Shown: piece by piece, positions 9,267 through 17,920 of the stretch
Numbering within the stretch: the first letter of the stretch is position 1
Layout of the letters: every line of letters starts with the position of its first letter
Origin: Ignavibacteriaceae bacterium
GTDB lineage: Bacteria; Bacteroidota; Ignavibacteria; Ignavibacteriales; Ignavibacteriaceae
Length of the DNA: 48,101 nucleotides
Direction: 5' to 3'
Assembly: GCA_013042995.1 (NCBI GenBank)
Contig: JABDPB010000033.1
Coordinates: 1 to 48,101 of the forward strand
Translations under genes and position numbers: made by a program
The notes under the pieces: generated by a model
Told to the model about the DNA's origin: nothing
Databases searched by the model: none
The model's input: only the letters and a program-made list of their open reading frames with translations

Positions 9267-11234
9267 ATGGCACAAACGCTAGTCGAAAAAATTGCACAAA
9301 AATTTGCAGTAGGATTGACACCTGATCACGAAGTGCAATCAGGCGATTATGTAATGATTCAACCTGCTTATGTGATGACCCACGATAATACAGGAGCTGT
9401 CATACCAAAATTCAAATCCATTGGAGCAACAAAATTGGCAAATCCAAGGCAAGTTGTTCACACACTCGATCACAATGTTCAGGATAAAAGTGAAAAGAAC
9501 TTAGAGAAGTATAAGAACATCGAAGAATTCTCCAAACAAATGGGTGCTGATTTTTATCCTGCAGGTAGAGGAATTGGACATCAGATAATGTGCGAAGAAG
9601 GATATGCTTTTCCAGGTTCAATGGCTGTTGCTTCCGACTCTCATTCAAATATGTATGGAGGATTGGGATGCCTCGGAACTCCAATTGTTAGAACTGATGC
9701 TGCTGCAATTTGGGCGACTGGAAAAACTTGGTGGAAAGTTCCTCCAATTGCAAAAGTTGAATTGTTAGGAATACTTAAAAAAGGAGTAACAGGAAAAGAT
9801 GTAATCATTTCTCTCTGCGGATATTTTAATAAAGATGAAGTACTGAATCACGCAATTGAATTTGTTGGAGAGGGAGTTAGACATCTTTCAATTGAAGAAA
9901 GACTAACAATTTCAAACATGACTACCGAATGGGGAGCACTTGTTGGTTTATTCCCGATTGATGAAAAGACAATAGATTGGTTAAAAGCCAGAGACCATCA
10001 CATCAAAAAGAGAGGATTAGAAGGTGTTCCCTCAGATAAAGATGGAAATGGCAAACATCCTAGAATTAATGAAGAAAGAATCGCTGAGTTAGAAAAAAGT
10101 ATTCCTAGAGCGAATATTGATGCATTCTATTCAAAAGAAATAAAGATTGATCTTTCAACAATTGAACCTTATGTATCAGGTCCGAATTCCGTAAAAGTAA
10201 TGAACTCAGTTTCAGAATTGAAAAAGAAAAATCTTAAAATCAACAAAGCATATCTTGTGTCCTGCGTAAACAGCAGATTGGGTGATATAAAAGAAGCTGC
10301 TGAAATTGTAAAAGGAAAAAAAGTTGCAGATGGAGTTGAATTTTATATAGCAGCAGCTTCAAATGAAGTGCAGAAAGAAAGTGAATTGGCCGGTTACTGG
10401 CAGAATCTTACAGATGCGGGAGCACGACCACTTCCACCGGGTTGCGGACCTTGCATTGGTTTGGGAGCAGGATTACTTGAAGATGGCGAAGTTGGGATTT
10501 CAGCTACTAATAGAAATTTTAAGGGAAGAATGGGCTCGCCAAATGCACAGGCCTATCTTGCCTCTCCTGCCGTTGTTGCTGCTTCTGCTGTTGCAGGAAA
10601 AATTCACTTTAATTGGGAAAACGGAAACCAAAAAATTCAAGCTGAAATTAATATCAACAAAAAAACTGCTGCTAAGAAATCTTCATTAAAAGTTCTTTCA
10701 GATTTTCCTTCGATCATTGAAGGAGATTTACTCTTCTGTCCTCAGGATAACTTGAACACCGATGGAATTTATCCAGGCAAATACACTTATCAGGATGATA
10801 TTACCAAAGAAAAACAGGCTGAAGTGGCCATGGAAAATTATGATCCTGAATTTACGAAAATGGCAAATGAAGGAAATGTAGTTGCAAGCGGTTTTAACTT
10901 TGGAACCGGAAGCTCACGTGAGCAAGCTGCGACTGCATTGCTTTACAAAGGAATTAAATGCGTTGTTGCAGGTTCATTCAGTGAAACGTACGCACGAAAT
11001 GCAATTAATAATGGTTTTTTGGTTATTCAATGTGCTGATTTGATTCATGATCTCAAGGAAACGTACGGTACAAAGAGTTTAACAGTTCAAACAAACAAAA
11101 AAATTAAGATAGATTTTGAAAATTCTTCAATCGGCTTTGATAATAAAAAATATTCAATAGATCCTGTTGGTGAAGCTGCACAGGAATTGATTATTGCAGG
11201 TGGATTGGAGAATTGGGTGAAGAATAATTTATAA
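9267..11234 (+). CDS. Aconitase/homoaconitase-family hydratase
   Basis: 655 aa, shorter than AcnA (about 890) and nearer to the single-chain aconitase/homoaconitase group. The N-terminal domains carry the [11 protein letters not shown] and [12 protein letters not shown] motifs. The 4Fe-4S cluster ligands should be Cys333 (SCVNSRLGD) and Cys393/Cys396 (PPGCGPCIG). [11 protein letters not shown] and the swivelling C-terminal domain (about 490-640, with [14 protein letters not shown]) complete the active site. Known members interconvert citrate and isocitrate, or homocitrate and homoisocitrate, through a cis-alkene. Beside isocitrate dehydrogenase and citrate lyase, citrate is the most likely substrate, but by overall style it also resembles fungal Lys4-type homoaconitase, so this is not certain. 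Start ATG follows AAGAGGATAAG, a good ribosome site. Confidence 0.88.
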   Translation: MAQTLVEKIAQKFAVGLTPDHEVQSGDYVMIQPAYVMTHDNTGAVIPKFKSIGATKLANPRQVVHTLDHNVQDKSEKNLEKYKNIEEFSKQMGADFYPAGRGIGHQIMCEEGYAFPGSMAVASDSHSNMYGGLGCLGTPIVRTDAAAIWATGKTWWKVPPIAKVELLGILKKGVTGKDVIISLCGYFNKDEVLNHAIEFVGEGVRHLSIEERLTISNMTTEWGALVGLFPIDEKTIDWLKARDHHIKKRGLEGVPSDKDGNGKHPRINEERIAELEKSIPRANIDAFYSKEIKIDLSTIEPYVSGPNSVKVMNSVSELKKKNLKINKAYLVSCVNSRLGDIKEAAEIVKGKKVADGVEFYIAAASNEVQKESELAGYWQNLTDAGARPLPPGCGPCIGLGAGLLEDGEVGISATNRNFKGRMGSPNAQAYLASPAVVAASAVAGKIHFNWENGNQKIQAEININKKTAAKKSSLKVLSDFPSIIEGDLLFCPQDNLNTDGIYPGKYTYQDDITKEKQAEVAMENYDPEFTKMANEGNVVASGFNFGTGSSREQAATALLYKGIKCVVAGSFSETYARNAINNGFLVIQCADLIHDLKETYGTKSLTVQTNKKIKIDFENSSIGFDNKKYSIDPVGEAAQELIIAGGLENWVKNNL

Positions 11235-11261
11235 AAATCAATAATTTTTTAGGAATTGCAG

Positions 11262-12695
11262 ATGACCAAATCAATCTCGCGTCAGATCGCTGAATTTTCA
11301 ATCAAATTAAAGTATGAAGACCTACCAAAAGAAGTCATTAATGAAGTAAAAAGATATCTGTACGATTCAATCGGTTGTGCGTACGGTGGATATCATACAA
11401 AAGATGTAAATATAATTAGGAACATTTACAAAGAAATGGGTGGCAAAGGTGAAGCCACAGTCATTGGCTTTGGTGATAAACTTCCTGCAGTAAATACGAC
11501 TTTAATAAATTCATTAATGATCAGAGCACTTGACTTTAACGATATTTATTGGAGAGAAGATCCATCGCATCCATCTGATATAATTCCTGCTGCAATTTCA
11601 GTTGGTGAGATGGTAGGCGCTTCGATGAAAGAAGTAATTACAGCAATCGTACTTGCTTATGAATTTGAACAGAGACTTTGTTTGTTTGCTTCCCCAGGTG
11701 TTCGCGAACGAAAATGGCATCACGCAACACTAACACAATTTGTATCTCCAATTGTTGCGGGAAAAATGCTTGGATTAGGTGAAGATCAAATGGTAAATGC
11801 AATTGGAATCAGCGGAAGCCACAATCACACAATCGGCTGTCCGACTGCGGGTAAACTAACTATGATGAAAAACACAGTTGATCCAATGGCAGTGCAGAGC
11901 GGAGTTTTTGCTGCGTTGATGGCACAAAAAGGTTATAGCGGCACAGAAGCAGTATTTGAAGGCAAAGAAGGATTTATGGATACTTTTCTCGGATGGAATG
12001 CAAAAGAACAAAAAGTTGAACCTGTGAGTATGAAAGGAAGAGATGGTACATCGGAATGGAAGTGGAATATTGATAAACTTATTGGCGGTTTAGGTAAAAG
12101 TTACAAAATAATGGAATGTAGTATGAAAGCATTTCCAACTGAGGCGTTAACACACACTCATCTTTCTGCTACATTAAATGCAGTTACAAAAAACAACATT
12201 ACCTACGATCAGATTGAAACTGTAACACTTACAACACTTACGCAGGCTTATGATATACTTTTTGACCCACACAAGTATCGGCCTGAATCAAGGGAAACTG
12301 CAGATCACTCACTCCCCTACTGCATTGCTGCAGCATTAGTTGATCATAGAATTACAACCAGTTCGTTCAGTGACGAGAAGTTGAAAGATCCAAGAATCTG
12401 GGAAGTGATTGATAAAATTAAAGGTGAACCTTCTCAGGAATTTGAAAAAATGTTTCCAGCAAAACAGCCATCTAAAGCTGTTGTAAAAACAAAAGATGGA
12501 AGAGAATTTTCAGAATATCTCGAATATCCAAAAGGTGATCCAAGAGAACCGATGACAATGGAAGATCTTGATAATAAGTTTGAAGGATTATCAGAAAAAC
12601 TTCTTGCATCGGGAAAAAGAAAAGAAGTTAAAGAAGCTATCTTTAAAGCTGAGTTATTAACAGCAAAAGAGTTTATGAAGAAATTGAATGTTTAA
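11262..12695 (+). CDS. MmgE/PrpD-family protein (2-methylcitrate dehydratase-like)
   Basis: The 477-aa protein has the family's all-helical core, including RYLYDSIGCAYGG near residue 30, RALDFNDIYW near 90, HPSDIIPAA, WHHATLTQF near 150, and AFPTEALTHTHL near 290. Characterised members are 2-methylcitrate dehydratase PrpD, cis-aconitate decarboxylase and iminodisuccinate epimerase; all act on tricarboxylates or related acids. Being 27 bp after aconitase and 12 bp before citrate lyase genes, it most likely acts on citrate, methylcitrate or cis-aconitate. The exact reaction cannot be read from sequence. I chose ATG 11262, which has AGGA seven bases upstream, over an in-frame TTG at 11256. Confidence 0.85.
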   Translation: MTKSISRQIAEFSIKLKYEDLPKEVINEVKRYLYDSIGCAYGGYHTKDVNIIRNIYKEMGGKGEATVIGFGDKLPAVNTTLINSLMIRALDFNDIYWREDPSHPSDIIPAAISVGEMVGASMKEVITAIVLAYEFEQRLCLFASPGVRERKWHHATLTQFVSPIVAGKMLGLGEDQMVNAIGISGSHNHTIGCPTAGKLTMMKNTVDPMAVQSGVFAALMAQKGYSGTEAVFEGKEGFMDTFLGWNAKEQKVEPVSMKGRDGTSEWKWNIDKLIGGLGKSYKIMECSMKAFPTEALTHTHLSATLNAVTKNNITYDQIETVTLTTLTQAYDILFDPHKYRPESRETADHSLPYCIAAALVDHRITTSSFSDEKLKDPRIWEVIDKIKGEPSQEFEKMFPAKQPSKAVVKTKDGREFSEYLEYPKGDPREPMTMEDLDNKFEGLSEKLLASGKRKEVKEAIFKAELLTAKEFMKKLNV

Positions 12696-12707
12696 AATGG
12701 AAGTCTT

Positions 12708-13928
12708 ATGAATTCAAGAACAATTAAATCATCAGCAGGACCAAAGGGAGATTCAATTCGCTCTGATTGTTATGTTGAACTTGAACTAAAAGAAAGCGGT
12801 GGGATAAAACTTAACCTGCAAAGCAAAGTTGAATCAATGTATGGAGAATCAATCCGTAAATTGATTCTTGATATGAGCATGTTCTTCAATTTAAAAAACG
12901 CAAAGATAAAAGTTGAAGATTACGGTGCGCTTCCTTATACGATTGCTGCAAGGTTTGAAACTGCCATGAAAAGAGCTATGCCACGAACTAAAAAAGAATA
13001 CCTGCTTACATTTTCGAAAAAATCAAATTACAAAACTACCAAGGATAGACTTCGAAGAAGCAGATTGTATCTTCCCGGAAATGAACCAAAATATTTTATA
13101 AACGCTGGTTTGCATCAATCGGATGGATTGATACTCGATTTGGAAGACAGTGTTTCTCCTACTCAGAAAAACGCTGCTCAACTACTAGTTAGAAATGCTC
13201 TCCGCTCAGTAGATTTCTATGGTGGAGAAAGAATGGTTCGCATAAATCAGCTTCCAAAAGGATTGGATGATTTGAAATATATTGTTCCTCATAACGTTCA
13301 TGTCATACTAATTCCAAAGTGTGAAAGTGCAAAACAAGTAAAACGAGTTGAAGAAGAAGTAAAAAAAATAAAAAAAGATAAAAGGGTAAAATCAGAAATT
13401 TATTTTATGCCAATAATTGAAAGTGCACTTGGTGTTATAAAAGCTTTCGAAATTGCTTCAGCAAGTAAAAACAATTGTGCACTTGCAATAGGTTTGGAAG
13501 ATTATACGGCTGATATCGGAACACAGCGAACTGAAGAAGGTAATGAAAGTTTCTTTGCACGAAGTATGGTTGTTAATGCTGCACGTGCGGTAGGAATTCA
13601 ACCGATTGACACCGTTTATTCAGATGTATCCAATATGGATGGACTAAGAATAAGTGTTTTCGAAGCTAAATCACTTGGCTTTGAAGGTAAAGGCTGTATT
13701 CACCCACGACAGGTTAAAGTTGTTCACGAAGCATTTGCTCCTGGGAATGAGGAAATTGATAAAGCACAAAAAATTGTTCTGGCATTTGAAGAAGCTGAGA
13801 AAAAAGACTTGGGAGTAGTGTCTATCGGAAGTAAAATGATTGATCCACCAGTTGTTAAAAGGGCACAAAAAACTATCAATCTTGCGTTAATGAATAAACA
13901 AATCAGCAAAGATTGGAGAAAGCAATGA
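12708..13928 (+). CDS. citE: Fused citrate lyase acyl carrier protein (CitD) and beta subunit (CitE)
   Basis: Residues 1-90 match citrate lyase gamma/ACP subunit: AG near 10-11, SDCYVELEL, and the conserved helix segment YGESIRKLILDM and YGALPYTIAARFETA. The rest (from LRRSRLYLPGNEPKYF near 116) is the HpcH/HpaI-type beta subunit, with LDLEDSV, MPIIESALGVI, GLEDYTADIG and GCIHPRQV. CitE cleaves the citryl thioester held on the ACP to oxaloacetate and acetyl-ACP. In separate CitD proteins a Ser carries phosphoribosyl-dephospho-CoA; here Ser16 or Ser19 is the candidate, in a loop differing from the usual GTLESGD. Separate CitD and CitE is the usual layout, so this is a natural fusion of 406 aa. 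It overlaps the citF start by 4 bp. Confidence 0.87.
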   Translation: MNSRTIKSSAGPKGDSIRSDCYVELELKESGGIKLNLQSKVESMYGESIRKLILDMSMFFNLKNAKIKVEDYGALPYTIAARFETAMKRAMPRTKKEYLLTFSKKSNYKTTKDRLRRSRLYLPGNEPKYFINAGLHQSDGLILDLEDSVSPTQKNAAQLLVRNALRSVDFYGGERMVRINQLPKGLDDLKYIVPHNVHVILIPKCESAKQVKRVEEEVKKIKKDKRVKSEIYFMPIIESALGVIKAFEIASASKNNCALAIGLEDYTADIGTQRTEEGNESFFARSMVVNAARAVGIQPIDTVYSDVSNMDGLRISVFEAKSLGFEGKGCIHPRQVKVVHEAFAPGNEEIDKAQKIVLAFEEAEKKDLGVVSIGSKMIDPPVVKRAQKTINLALMNKQISKDWRKQ

Positions 13929-15481
13929 ACTTGTTAAAGAACGCTGCAGGAAGATTAGTCCCTTTAGAAGTTAACGGAAAAGAACAAATTCCATTTAAAG
14001 GAATTAATAAATTCAAACCAACAGGAAATAAAGCAAATCCTCCAATAAGAAGCTGCAAAGATTATCCTGCAAACGGCAATAAAGTTGTTAAAGACTTACA
14101 AACAGCCCTTAAAATAGCGGGATTAAAAGATGGAATGACAATATCCACTCATCATCATTTAAGAAATGGTGATGCACTCACAAATATTTTATTTGATACA
14201 ATTAAAAAAATGAGAATTAAAAATATTCGATGGTATCCTTCTGCCTCTTTTCCAGTTCATTCTCATTTAATAAAATATTTAAAAGATGGAACGATTCATC
14301 ACATAGAAGGAAGTATGAACGGACCTCTTGGTGAATTTACTTCATACGGAAAAATGAAAGGAGTTGGAGTTCTTCGTTCACACGGTGGAAGATACCAGGC
14401 AGTACAAGATGGAGATGTTCATATTGACTTAGCAGTAATTGCTGCTCCTACTGCAGATAGTTTTGGGAATGCAACTGGTGATCAGGGGAAATCTGCTTGC
14501 GGCCTGCTAGGTTTTGCACTCGCTGATTCTGAGTATGCGGACAGGGTCATTGTTGTAACAGATAATCTTGTCCCCTTCCCTTGTGTCCCGTGGCAGATAC
14601 AAGGTAACAATGTTGATCACGTTGTTCAAGTTGAATCACTCGGTGATCCAGCAAAAATCGTATCGGGGACAACACAGGTAACCAAATCTCCCGATCGTTT
14701 ATTGATTGCAGAATATGTTGCTAAGTTTGTTGAGGATTCTGGAATAATGAAAGATGGTTTTTCATTTCAAGCAGGTGCAGGAGGAACTGCTTTAGCATTT
14801 GCCCTTTTCTTAAAAGAAAAAATGAAAAAGAAAAGTATCAAAGCAAGATTCGTGCGTGGCGGAAGCACAAAATATTTAGTGGAAATGCTTGAGGAAGGTT
14901 TAACTGAATACATTCTTGATGGACAAACGTTTGATCTTGAAGGGGTAAGAAGCATGCACGAAAATGTAAACCATGTAAACACATCACCTTTTACCAGTTA
15001 TAATTTTCATGGTAAAGGTAATTTTGCTTCAATGGTGGATGCTGTTGTACTTGGAGCAACAGAAGTTGATGTTAATTTTAATGCTAACGTTGTTACACAT
15101 TCAGATGGACTACTGCTTCACGGAATTGGTGGCTGGCAAAATTGCCTATTTTCAAAATGTACAATACTAGCCATACCATCATTTAGAGACAGAATCCCTG
15201 TAATAGTTGAAAAAGTGACTACTCTTGTTGGACCTGGAGAATTAATCGATGTAATTGCAACTGAAAGAGGTTTATGTATAAATCCACGAAGAAAAGATCT
15301 ACTGAAATCCCTGAAAAATTCTTCACTTCCAATTATTAATATAAAAGATTTGAAGAAAGAAGTGAATAATATCTGCGGCGGTAAACCAGCCAAACCGAAA
15401 TTAAATAAAGAAAAAATTGTAGCAATAATTAAATGGGTCGATGGGACGGTGCTGGATTCAGTATATCAGGTTATAGAGTAG
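13925..15481 (+). CDS. citF: Citrate lyase alpha subunit (citrate:acetyl-ACP transferase)
   Basis: 518 aa, the usual CitF length. Seen are THHHLRNGD near 80, the glycine-rich AGAGGTALAFALFL near 285, FVRGGSTKYLVEML near 313, and the C-terminal GPGELIDVIATERGLCINPRR. CitF exchanges acetate for citrate on the ACP prosthetic group; CitE then releases oxaloacetate. ATG 13925 overlaps the preceding stop as ATGA and has GGAGAAA just upstream, so I prefer it over the TTG at 13913. CitC, CitX and CitG, needed to make and load the prosthetic group, are not in the window. The gene ends one base from the convergent lipoprotein gene, with no terminator in between. Confidence 0.93.
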   Translation: MNLLKNAAGRLVPLEVNGKEQIPFKGINKFKPTGNKANPPIRSCKDYPANGNKVVKDLQTALKIAGLKDGMTISTHHHLRNGDALTNILFDTIKKMRIKNIRWYPSASFPVHSHLIKYLKDGTIHHIEGSMNGPLGEFTSYGKMKGVGVLRSHGGRYQAVQDGDVHIDLAVIAAPTADSFGNATGDQGKSACGLLGFALADSEYADRVIVVTDNLVPFPCVPWQIQGNNVDHVVQVESLGDPAKIVSGTTQVTKSPDRLLIAEYVAKFVEDSGIMKDGFSFQAGAGGTALAFALFLKEKMKKKSIKARFVRGGSTKYLVEMLEEGLTEYILDGQTFDLEGVRSMHENVNHVNTSPFTSYNFHGKGNFASMVDAVVLGATEVDVNFNANVVTHSDGLLLHGIGGWQNCLFSKCTILAIPSFRDRIPVIVEKVTTLVGPGELIDVIATERGLCINPRRKDLLKSLKNSSLPIINIKDLKKEVNNICGGKPAKPKLNKEKIVAIIKWVDGTVLDSVYQVIE

Positions 15482-15482
15482 A

Positions 15483-16940
15483 CTAATTAGGTGGTTTATA
15501 CTTATTCAAACCACCGCCAATTGTTGTAACCCAAATAATTCCATTCTGATCTCTTACACTCGCTCGTATATTATCAGTTGTTACTAATGAATTAAGAGTA
15601 TTAAATACTGTTGAATTGTTCTGTGAATCAAAATAAATAAATCCTTCTGTAGTAGAAATCCACTTATTGTCCTGCCCATCAATAGAGATATTATTTACGT
15701 TATTATCGAAAGTGCCGAGAAGAAAATTTAGGAATGCGGTGCCATCCCATCTCGAAACTCCACCTCGACCAGCTGTATCAGGCAAGAAGCAAAACCAAAT
15801 GTTATTGAAGTTATCTGCTTCAATTGATGAAATAGTATTTGAAGGATAACCATAATCGAAAATTATTAGTGAATCAAAAGCTTGGTTTTCAAAAAGACGA
15901 ATGCCATCCGCTCTTGTCCCAAGCCAAAGTTTATTGTCATTTTCAATATATATATCATTTATCCAATCTTTACCGGATGGTTCGTTGTACAAAGTCCAGC
16001 TAGCACCATCGAACTTTACAAGATTACTTGCAGTTCCAATCCAAACATTTCCGCTGTTATCAAATTTAATCGAATTTATCAATTCTGATGTTAGTCCTGA
16101 GTTGTTTCTGTTGTAGACTGTCCAACTGCTGCCATTAAAGACTCCAATTCCTAAATCTGTACCGACCCAAATGTTATTTTGATTATCAATTGAAATACAA
16201 TTTATTCTATTTGCAGGAATAGATGAGTTATTAGTATTATAACTAACAAAATTCTGTTCATCATAATTTATCAATCCCGCATCCAGAGTACCAATCCATT
16301 TTTTTTCTATGTCATCAACAGTAATTGCCGTGAGTGAATTTGATTGGATATCTGAATTAAAAACCTGAAAATCTACCCACGCGGAAGTATCTCTTAACTC
16401 TTCGAAATAACTATTAAGTAGCGAACTCTGGACAATTGCAGTTATCTCAAGTTCTCTGTGATTAAACAATCTGAATTTTATCCCATATTCTCCAGGCAGA
16501 AAATCTTCCAGTGTTAGTGGAGAATTTTTATTAAGTGATGAATCATTTAAAATTATTTCTGCGCCTTCGGGCTGTGTTTGTAAAAATAAATCACCATACA
16601 TAGAAGGATTGGAAAGAAGATCTACATTCAAATTGAATTTTTCATTCTCATCAATTGTAACAATTAGCAGAGTATCATTAAAGTATTTCTTCTTTAGAAT
16701 TATTTCATAATTTCCCGCTTCAATATATGATATACTATCAGGTGTAATCCTTCCGGTGTTTCTACCGTTCTGGAAAATTGTAAATCCATCAGGAATAGAA
16801 TTAATATATATGAATCCCTGTGGAGGAGGTGGCTCTACAGGCGTGCGAGACACTTCTTTATCGCATCCGAGAACCACAATAAGCAGACAGAAAAACACTG
16901 AGAAAGAATTTTTAAATATTAATTTATTACTGCTAAGCAT
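15483..16940 (-). CDS. Lipoprotein with two PEGA domains and a two-component-regulator-type beta-propeller
   Basis: 485 aa with a lipobox VVLGC (Cys about 26), a proline stretch, two PEGA-like carbohydrate-binding beta domains (about 42-105 and 115-175, with GFIYINSIPDGF and LFLQTQPEGAEI), then six or more propeller blades of the reg_prop kind (IWVGT.LGIGVFNGSSW, VWIGTASNLVKFDGASW, LWLGTRADGIRLFEN). It has no kinase or sorting domain after the propeller, so it is a surface or periplasmic lipoprotein that probably binds a ligand or partner. It lies 11 bp after the DUF4249-like gene and is the last gene of the exporter/TonB run. Function is unknown. Confidence 0.82.
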   Translation of the reverse strand: MLSSNKLIFKNSFSVFFCLLIVVLGCDKEVSRTPVEPPPPQGFIYINSIPDGFTIFQNGRNTGRITPDSISYIEAGNYEIILKKKYFNDTLLIVTIDENEKFNLNVDLLSNPSMYGDLFLQTQPEGAEIILNDSSLNKNSPLTLEDFLPGEYGIKFRLFNHRELEITAIVQSSLLNSYFEELRDTSAWVDFQVFNSDIQSNSLTAITVDDIEKKWIGTLDAGLINYDEQNFVSYNTNNSSIPANRINCISIDNQNNIWVGTDLGIGVFNGSSWTVYNRNNSGLTSELINSIKFDNSGNVWIGTASNLVKFDGASWTLYNEPSGKDWINDIYIENDNKLWLGTRADGIRLFENQAFDSLIIFDYGYPSNTISSIEADNFNNIWFCFLPDTAGRGGVSRWDGTAFLNFLLGTFDNNVNNISIDGQDNKWISTTEGFIYFDSQNNSTVFNTLNSLVTTDNIRASVRDQNGIIWVTTIGGGLNKYKPPN

Positions 16941-16951
16941 CTATCTGATAA

Positions 16952-17920
16952 TTAATTTTCCACAATAAAATTATAACCAAAAGAATCTATGTAATTCTGA
17001 AAAAACCGTAACTGGTTATATTTCTTTTTAGAATACGAACCAAACAACCCAAAACCACCTTCAATGTTTGTATAATCAGCAACATCAACACTTACCGTTA
17101 AGTCATCAATCGATCCTCCTGTGGATGAAATATACTTGGTTGTCGGTAAATCATAAGCTGTTACACTGAAAGATAAGTTTTCATAAATAGAATAATTCTG
17201 CTTCAGTGGGTCCCCCTCCGAAATTTCATCTAAAGCACGAGTAATTGCATTAATATTGTAAACTACAGTCAAAGAAGCATTTGCCGTGGGGAAAACCGGA
17301 ACAGACTCGCCGCCCTGACTCAGATATCTTAATGGAACTAATTTTGTTTTTTCTTCGATTCTACCATTTACGTTTTGATTGTAACGGATAGTCATCTTTG
17401 GTAGGAAAAACATTCCATCATCGAATGATGTCCAAATAATTTGAATGAAATTATTATTTCCTGATGGAACTAAAACATCACTCCTATCTTCAAAATCTAT
17501 TTTGGAAGGAGTAAACGAAGATGAACGCAGCCGTCTTCCGTTTGGTAGCAGCACTTCGAGTTCAACTGTTTTTCTATTTCCAATCTGAAATTGATTATTG
17601 TAATAAAAACTAAAAGGAGTTTTGTATCTTGAAGTATCCTGCCTTACGACAGAAGTATCTTTAAACACAAAAACTGAGTCGTCGTACCAAATGCGTATAT
17701 CTGCATTGAAGACTGACGGGTCGGTAGTATAAGTAAACGGATCAAAACCATCAGGTCTGTAGCTTCTGAAAAGAGTTGCAGTTTGAAGATTCTCATCACT
17801 TTTTAAAATGCAGTTGAAAGCGTATCGTTCTACAAAATCACCATAAGGATTAAAAGATTCATCGCAGGAAAGAACCAAAACAAAGAGTAAAATCAAAACT
17901 ATCAACTTGCAATATTTCAT
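16952..17920 (-). CDS. DUF4249-like lipoprotein paired with a TonB receptor
   Basis: 322 aa, lipobox VLVLSC with Cys about 19, then an N-terminal beta domain and repeated strand patterns. In Bacteroidota, lipoproteins of the DUF4249 family typically follow a TonB-dependent receptor gene, and this one overlaps the receptor gene upstream by 4 bp (ATGA). I assign the family from layout, length and the start ERYAFNCILKSDENLQTATLFRSY, which resembles the conserved opening strands; the identification is probable, not certain. It likely sits on the outer membrane and helps the receptor with its substrate. No catalytic residues are recognisable. Confidence 0.7.
   Translation of the reverse strand: MKYCKLIVLILLFVLVLSCDESFNPYGDFVERYAFNCILKSDENLQTATLFRSYRPDGFDPFTYTTDPSVFNADIRIWYDDSVFVFKDTSVVRQDTSRYKTPFSFYYNNQFQIGNRKTVELEVLLPNGRRLRSSSFTPSKIDFEDRSDVLVPSGNNNFIQIIWTSFDDGMFFLPKMTIRYNQNVNGRIEEKTKLVPLRYLSQGGESVPVFPTANASLTVVYNINAITRALDEISEGDPLKQNYSIYENLSFSVTAYDLPTTKYISSTGGSIDDLTVSVDVADYTNIEGGFGLFGSYSKKKYNQLRFFQNYIDSFGYNFIVEN

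Noticed and set aside
12708..15481. Citramalate or malyl-CoA lyase instead of citrate lyase
   Set aside because: Not excluded, but the CitD-type carrier domain together with a full-length CitF and neighbouring aconitase and isocitrate dehydrogenase make citrate the better reading.
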